The translations under genes and the position numbers were made by a program. This document shows, piece after piece, positions 40,037-44,313 of a stretch of DNA of 44,313 nt (the stretch's first letter is position 1; each line of letters starts with the position of its first letter). The notes beneath the pieces were generated by a model. It was not told the DNA's origin and ran no database searches. It was given only the letters and a program-made list of their open reading frames with translations. The stretch is from Halorhodospira halophila (GTDB lineage: Bacteria; Pseudomonadota; Gammaproteobacteria; Nitrococcales; Halorhodospiraceae): the NCBI RefSeq assembly GCF_016653405.1, contig NZ_NHSN01000011.1:1-44313 (forward strand), given 5' to 3'.

Positions 40037-41904
40037 CACCGCCCCCGCATGAACAGCCGCGCCAGCGCCTCGTCGTCGAGCACGGTGTAGGTGGGCCGGC
40101 CGTGGTTGCACTGTGCCGCCCGCGGGGTGCGCTCGATATCACGCAACAGGGCGTCCATCTCGGCCCGCTCCAGGCGGCGCCCGGCGCGCACCGAGCCGTG
40201 GCAGGCCATCTGCGCGAGTAGCGCGTGCACCCGGTCCTCCACGCCACCGCCCGCCCCTTCCGCCTCCAGCGCCGCCACCGCGTCGCGGACCAGCGCCGCC
40301 GCGTCGGCCTCGGCGAGCAGCGCCGGCACCCGGTGCACCCGCACCGACTCCGGGCCGGCCCGATCCACCTCCAGACCGGCCTGCGCCAGGGTGGCTGCGT
40401 GCAGCTCCACCCGCTCGGCTTCGGCGGGGGGCACCGGAACGCTCACCGGCACAAGCAGCGACTGGGTGGCGATCCCCGAGGCCGCCAGCTGCGCCTTCAT
40501 CCGCTCGTAGACCACTCGCTCGTGGGCGGCGTGCATGTCCACCACTACCAAGCCCCGCTGGGACTCGGCAAGGATGTAGGCGTCACGGATCTGCCCCACG
40601 GCGTGGCCCAGCTCCGGCTCGGCCTCCTGCCGGGTGGCCGGATCCCCCGGGGTGGCTGGCTCTGCGGGGGCAGCCGGTGCCCCCGCGCTCCCCGGGGTAC
40701 CGGCGGGCGCACCGGCGCCACCGCCATAGAGCTGCCGGGCCTCAGCCAGGGGCAGCCCCAGCTCCGCGGTGCCACCCTGCGATCCGTCGGCCCCGGCACG
40801 CGGCGCTACAGCCGACGCCGCCCCCGGGGCCGTGCCAACACCGGCGGACGGGGCCCTACCAGGCGAACCCGTCGCCGCGGGTGCCGCCGCGCCGGCCGGA
40901 TCCACCGTCGCCAGGGCGTCGGCAATCCGCCGTGCCAGGAAGTCGTGCACCGTGCGCCCGTCACGGAAACGCACCTCGTGCTTCATCGGGTGGACGTTGA
41001 CGTCGACCCGCGCCGGATCCATCTCCAGGAAAAGGACATAGGCGGGGTAGTGGTCCCGGTAGAGGCAGTCGCTGTAGGCCTGGCGAATCCCGTGAGCCGC
41101 CCCCCGGTCACGCACCAGCCGCCCGTTGACGAACAGATACTGCAGATCCCCCTGGCGCCGCGCCGCGGTGGGCAGCCCCAGCCAGCCGCTGAGTTGCAGC
41201 CCGGCGCCCTCCAGCTCCACCGCCAGGGCGTGATCGGCGAAGGCACGCCCCAGCAGCTCGGCAAGGCGCTCGTGGCGCTCCGTCTCACTGACCGCCGGGG
41301 CCACCGACCACAGCCGCCGCCCCTGGTGGGCGAGCGAGAAACCGACATCGAACCGGCTCAGCGCCAACCGGCGCAGCGCCTCCTGGACGTGGTAAAGCTC
41401 GGTTCGCTCGGTGCGCAGGAACTTGCGCCGCCCCGGGGTGTTGTAGAAGAGATCATCGACGGTGACGGTGGTCCCCGGCGGCTGGGCCACCGGCTCCGGC
41501 GCGCCCAGCGCCCCACCGTCGCACCGCAGCTGATAACCGAGCTCGTCGTCGGCGGTGCGCGAGGCCAGGGTCAGCCGCGAAACGGCGGCGATACTCGGCA
41601 GCGCCTCGCCGCGGAACCCGAGGCTGGCGATCCGCTCCAGCTCCTCGAGGCCGGTGAGCTTGCTGGTCGCGTGCCGACGCAGGGCCAGCTCCAGCTCCCC
41701 GGGCGGGATGCCGCCGCCGTCGTCGGCGATGCGGATACGCTGCTTGCCGCCGCGCTCGATCTGCACCTCGATGCGCCCGGCGCCGGCGTCAAGGCTGTTC
41801 TCGACCAGCTCCTTGACCACCGACCCGGGGCGCTCGACCACCTCGCCCGCGGCGATCTGGTCGATCAGATTATCCGGCAGGGGGTGAATGCCGCGCGTAC
41901 TCAT
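40036..41904 (-). CDS. mutL: DNA mismatch repair protein MutL
   Basis: A 622-residue protein that links MutS to the strand-nicking step. The GHKL ATPase has LVENSLDAGA, IRIADDGGGIP and SLGFRGEALPSIAAVSRL. NTPGRRKFLRTERTE and a transducer domain come next. A variable Ala/Gly/Pro-rich linker (about 335-430) leads to the dimerisation domain. That domain keeps DMHAAHERVVYE, a D-x-H-A-x2-E-x4-E metal-binding type motif of endonuclease-active MutL proteins (as in Pseudomonas and Neisseria), with Met instead of Gln. This would imply that the host does not use the MutH route. Confidence 0.97.
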   Translation of the reverse strand: MSTRGIHPLPDNLIDQIAAGEVVERPGSVVKELVENSLDAGAGRIEVQIERGGKQRIRIADDGGGIPPGELELALRRHATSKLTGLEELERIASLGFRGEALPSIAAVSRLTLASRTADDELGYQLRCDGGALGAPEPVAQPPGTTVTVDDLFYNTPGRRKFLRTERTELYHVQEALRRLALSRFDVGFSLAHQGRRLWSVAPAVSETERHERLAELLGRAFADHALAVELEGAGLQLSGWLGLPTAARRQGDLQYLFVNGRLVRDRGAAHGIRQAYSDCLYRDHYPAYVLFLEMDPARVDVNVHPMKHEVRFRDGRTVHDFLARRIADALATVDPAGAAAPAATGSPGRAPSAGVGTAPGAASAVAPRAGADGSQGGTAELGLPLAEARQLYGGGAGAPAGTPGSAGAPAAPAEPATPGDPATRQEAEPELGHAVGQIRDAYILAESQRGLVVVDMHAAHERVVYERMKAQLAASGIATQSLLVPVSVPVPPAEAERVELHAATLAQAGLEVDRAGPESVRVHRVPALLAEADAAALVRDAVAALEAEGAGGGVEDRVHALLAQMACHGSVRAGRRLERAEMDALLRDIERTPRAAQCNHGRPTYTVLDDEALARLFMRGR

Positions 41905-41913
41905 GCGCGCATT

Positions 41914-43224
41914 CTAAGGGATGACCAGTGTGCTGCCAGCGCGGATCTGATCCCCGGAGAGGTCGTTGACCTCGCGCAGGCGCTCGGTGCTGACCTCGTA
42001 CCGCTGCGCAATCACCGACAGGTTCTCACCGCGCTGAACCTCGTGCTCGCGCTGGCCGTTCTGGCCTGCATCGGCCATGCGCAGCTCAGGGAGGATGTGG
42101 CGCTCGGCGTACTCGCGTACGCCGGCGACGATCCCCTCGGCCAGGTCACGCTGATAGCTGCGGGTGTTCAGCCGGCGCTCCTCCTCGGGGTTGGTCAGAA
42201 AGCCCAGCTCGATGAGCAGCGAGGGCATGTCCAGGGACTTGAGCACGGCAAAACCGGCCTGGTCGACGCGGTTGCGCAGCAGATACGCGTGGCGGTCGAG
42301 CTGGGGCAGCAGGTACTCACCCATCTCCAGGCTCGCCTCAATCGTGTGCCCCCGGGAGAGGTCCACCAGCACCGAGGCCACGGTGTCGTCCTTGTCCTCC
42401 AGCGAGACCCCACCGATGAAGTCGGCCGCATTCTCCCGCCGCGCCAGCACCCGCGCCTGCTCCGAGGTGGCCCCGTCCAGGGACAGCGCGTAGACCGAGG
42501 CGCCCTTAACGTTGGGATTCTCCGCCCCATCAGCGTGAATGGAGAGGAAGATGTCGGCGTTGCCCTCCCGGGCGACCCGGGTGCGGTCGCGCAGGTTCAT
42601 GTAGTAATCGCCCTCGCGAACCATCAGCGGCCGCAGGCCCTGGGCCTCCTTCATCAGGTCGTAGAGCTGGCGGGAAACCTCCAGGACCACATCCTTCTCG
42701 AAGGTCCCGTCGGGGCCGATGGCGCCGGGGTCGACCCCGCCGTGGCCAGCGTCGATGGCGACGATCACCTCGCGTGTCTCGCGCTCCGAGGCGGAGCGCA
42801 CCGCCTGCCGGCGCTCGCCCTGCTTGCCGCCCAGATCCACCACCAGGCGCTGGCCGCCGTCGTCGCCGCCGCCGATCACGAAGCTGCGCGCCTCCACCTC
42901 GCGGCTGACGTCGAGGACCACGCGCAGCCCGCCGCCTTCCTGCCGGCCGGTGCGGATTCCATCGAGCACCCCGCCCCGCGGCAGATCGGCAGCACCGAGT
43001 TCGACGCCTTCGAAGTCGATCACCACCCGGTGCGGATCCGGCAGGGTGAAAACCCGATGCTCCGGCACCTGATCCAGGTCGAAGACCACCCGGGTGCGGT
43101 CGTCCTCATCGGAAAGCCGCACATTGTCGATAGTCGCGGCCGGCGCCGCATGGGCCGCCAGCAGCCCGATCAGCAGCCCGATCCATGCCAGGCCATAGCC
43201 CCGCCTCAACGCTCCTCCTCGCAC
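41914..43224 (-). CDS. N-acetylmuramoyl-L-alanine amidase, AmiB/AmiC type with LysM
   Basis: A periplasmic cell-wall hydrolase acting in daughter-cell separation. The 436-residue protein has a signal peptide (1-29). Its AMIN domain (about 30-135) includes TRVVFDLDQVPEHRVFTLPD. The Amidase_3 catalytic domain has zinc and catalytic residues in VAIDAGHGGVDPGAIG, EKDVVLEVSR, FLSIHADG and LLIELGFLTN. A C-terminal LysM (HEVQRGENLSVIAQRYEVST) closes it. The middle helix region suggests EnvC/NlpD-type control. It is encoded nine bases before mutL, the usual order. Confidence 0.95.
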   Translation of the reverse strand: MRGGALRRGYGLAWIGLLIGLLAAHAAPAATIDNVRLSDEDDRTRVVFDLDQVPEHRVFTLPDPHRVVIDFEGVELGAADLPRGGVLDGIRTGRQEGGGLRVVLDVSREVEARSFVIGGGDDGGQRLVVDLGGKQGERRQAVRSASERETREVIVAIDAGHGGVDPGAIGPDGTFEKDVVLEVSRQLYDLMKEAQGLRPLMVREGDYYMNLRDRTRVAREGNADIFLSIHADGAENPNVKGASVYALSLDGATSEQARVLARRENAADFIGGVSLEDKDDTVASVLVDLSRGHTIEASLEMGEYLLPQLDRHAYLLRNRVDQAGFAVLKSLDMPSLLIELGFLTNPEEERRLNTRSYQRDLAEGIVAGVREYAERHILPELRMADAGQNGQREHEVQRGENLSVIAQRYEVSTERLREVNDLSGDQIRAGSTLVIP

Positions 43225-43319
43225 CTCGTGGTCGCCCGTTGCTGCCTCTCAAGGCTATGCCGGGCGCCGGCCGGCTTCAAGGGTTTTTTCCCGATAGACG
43301 AGAAGATAAGGAGCAAAAC

Positions 43320-43787
43320 TCAAGCGCTACCTGAATCCAGCGCCGCCACCGCTCCGCGGCCTCGCGCCGTCTCGGCGCGGACCGTCGCACGCCGTGCGGC
43401 GCCGACGTACCCCAACGTCACCGACAGATCCGCGGGCGGCAGCACCCCGGCGCCGCGCCCCGGCCACTCGACCAGCGCCAGCGTCCCCGTCGCCTCGATC
43501 TCCTCGACGCCCAGGAAGTAAAGCTCCTCGGGGTCGGCCAGGCGGTAAAGATCCAGGTGTAGGACGGACCCGGCGGCCGTGGCGTAGGGCTCGAGCAGCG
43601 TGTACGTGGGGCTGCGCACCGGGCCGGCCACCCCGCGGGCGCGCAGCAACCCGCGGGCCAGGGTGGTCTTGCCCGCTCCCAGGTCGCCGTGCAGGTAGAC
43701 CACCCCCTCGGAGAGCACCGCGGCCAGCGCCGCCCCCAGGGCTTCGGTGGCCGCGGCGTCGGCGAGATCACACTGCCACATGCTCAC
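43320..43787 (-). CDS. tsaE: tRNA threonylcarbamoyladenosine biosynthesis protein TsaE
   Basis: A 155-residue P-loop ATPase of the t6A complex. YLHGDLGAGKTTLARGLL contains Walker A (34-41), and PVRSPTYTLLEPYA, LHLDLYRLADPEELYFLGVE and LALVEWPGRGAGVLP are typical. It overlaps nnr by four bases (ATGA) and precedes the amidase gene, as in many gammaproteobacteria. Confidence 0.97.
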   Translation of the reverse strand: MSMWQCDLADAAATEALGAALAAVLSEGVVYLHGDLGAGKTTLARGLLRARGVAGPVRSPTYTLLEPYATAAGSVLHLDLYRLADPEELYFLGVEEIEATGTLALVEWPGRGAGVLPPADLSVTLGYVGAARRATVRAETARGRGAVAALDSGSA

Positions 43788-44313
43788 GCCGCCGCCTCCC
43801 CCTCGGCGAGAACCGCCGGCAACCAGCCGAGCAGGTCGCTGGCGAGCAGGCCGCGCTCACCGCCCAGAGCCGCAGCGGCCCGCTCCCCGGCCCGGCCGTG
43901 GACGTGGGCCGCCACCGCCGCCATACGGGCCCGATCGGCCCCCGGACACTGGGCCCACAGCCCGGCCACCACCCCGGTGAGCACATCCCCCATGCCGCCG
44001 CTGGCCATCCCCGGCGTCCCGGCGCTGGCCAGATAGCGCGCTCGACCGTCGTCGACCAGGGTCCCCGCCCCCTTGAGCAGGGCCACCGCCTGCCACCCCG
44101 AGGCCAGCTCGCGCACGGCGGCGAAGCGGTCAGCGGCGATCGCCGTGGTGTCCCAGTCGGCGCCGAGCAACCGCGCCGCTTCACCGGGGTGCGGCGTCAG
44201 CACAGCGTCGGCCAGCGGCCGCCCGTCGGCGGCGAGCAGGTTGAGCCCGTCCGCATCGACCACGCGGGGGCGGGCCACATCCCGGCAAGCCGCCCACATC
44301 GCACGCCCCCAGG
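43784..44313 (-). CDS. nnr: NAD(P)H-hydrate repair enzyme Nnr (dehydratase part), 5' end cut by window
   Basis: The visible C-terminal part (about 175 residues) is the ribokinase-like ADP-dependent dehydratase domain. It includes VVDADGLNLLAADGRPLADA, LTPHPGEAARLLG, VALLKGAGTLV and SGGMGDVLTGVVAGL. The reading frame stays open to the window edge, where the epimerase half should follow. It restores damaged NAD(P)HX. It is the first visible gene of the tsaE-amidase-mutL operon. Confidence 0.93.
   Translation of the reverse strand, partial: WGRAMWAACRDVARPRVVDADGLNLLAADGRPLADAVLTPHPGEAARLLGADWDTTAIAADRFAAVRELASGWQAVALLKGAGTLVDDGRARYLASAGTPGMASGGMGDVLTGVVAGLWAQCPGADRARMAAVAAHVHGRAGERAAAALGGERGLLASDLLGWLPAVLAEGEAAA

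Noticed and set aside
40225-43521. A 1,098-codon open frame on the plus strand
   Set aside because: It lies fully antisense to mutL and the amidase gene, which have clear family motifs. Its residues are Arg/Gly/Pro/His-rich, as expected from the complementary strand of high-GC genes.

Overview
The window is high-GC gammaproteobacterial DNA. The housekeeping order (tsaE-ami-mutL-miaA-hfq-hflX-hflK-hflC-DUF2065-hisZ-purA, then rnr-rlmB and rpsF-rpsR-DUF2232-rplI-dnaB-alr-radA) and the DnaB mini-intein suggest a halophilic purple sulfur bacterium of the Ectothiorhodospiraceae, most likely Halorhodospira. That assignment is inference; no marker gene here settles it.

Bases 1 to about 15,921 look like the right-hand part of an integrating conjugative element (ICE) of the PFGI-1/pKLC102 class. 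At the left end is a minus-strand conjugation operon: a PilL-like protein fused to a FimV/LysM-type domain, a membrane coiled-coil protein, a lipoprotein, and a TIGR03749-type protein cut by the window edge. At the right end is a minus-strand maintenance operon: parA, a TIGR03764-type parB, a DUF2857 gene, a phage O-like replication protein, a DnaC-like helicase loader and a small basic protein. The ICE ends at the 3' half of a tRNA-Lys(CTT) gene, the known target of this ICE class. The intact tRNA and the integrase should lie to the left, outside the window.

Between the two ICE operons sits a cargo segment (about 3.5-10.65 kb) bracketed by two inverted, nearly identical 135-bp repeats. It holds a short integron cassette array with no integrase (a CALIN): three attC sites and four minus-strand cassettes. 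These encode a UDG-like protein, a TIR-like (ThsB/DUF1863) plus SLATT membrane-effector pair in one cassette, a 4-fold beta-flower protein, and a small gene truncated by one of the 135-bp repeats. The TIR-SLATT cassette is the best candidate for an undescribed anti-phage signalling system. The cargo also carries a DUF192 protein, a CpxAR-like two-component system, and a divergent secreted Gly/Arg-rich repeat protein.

Bases 15.9-22.4 kb are chromosomal flank: dgkA; an outer-membrane barrel gene split by an IS1634-family element with a 6-bp target duplication; a quinone oxidoreductase; a DUF429 protein; and an hsp20 gene with a sigma-32-like promoter. From 22.4 kb to the right end come conserved minus-strand operons for DNA repair and replication, ribosomal proteins, RNA decay and modification, membrane protease control, purine and histidine synthesis, mismatch repair and cell-wall hydrolysis. 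The last gene, nnr, runs off the right edge. The only complete tRNA is tRNA-Leu(CAG), on the plus strand between purA and rnr.
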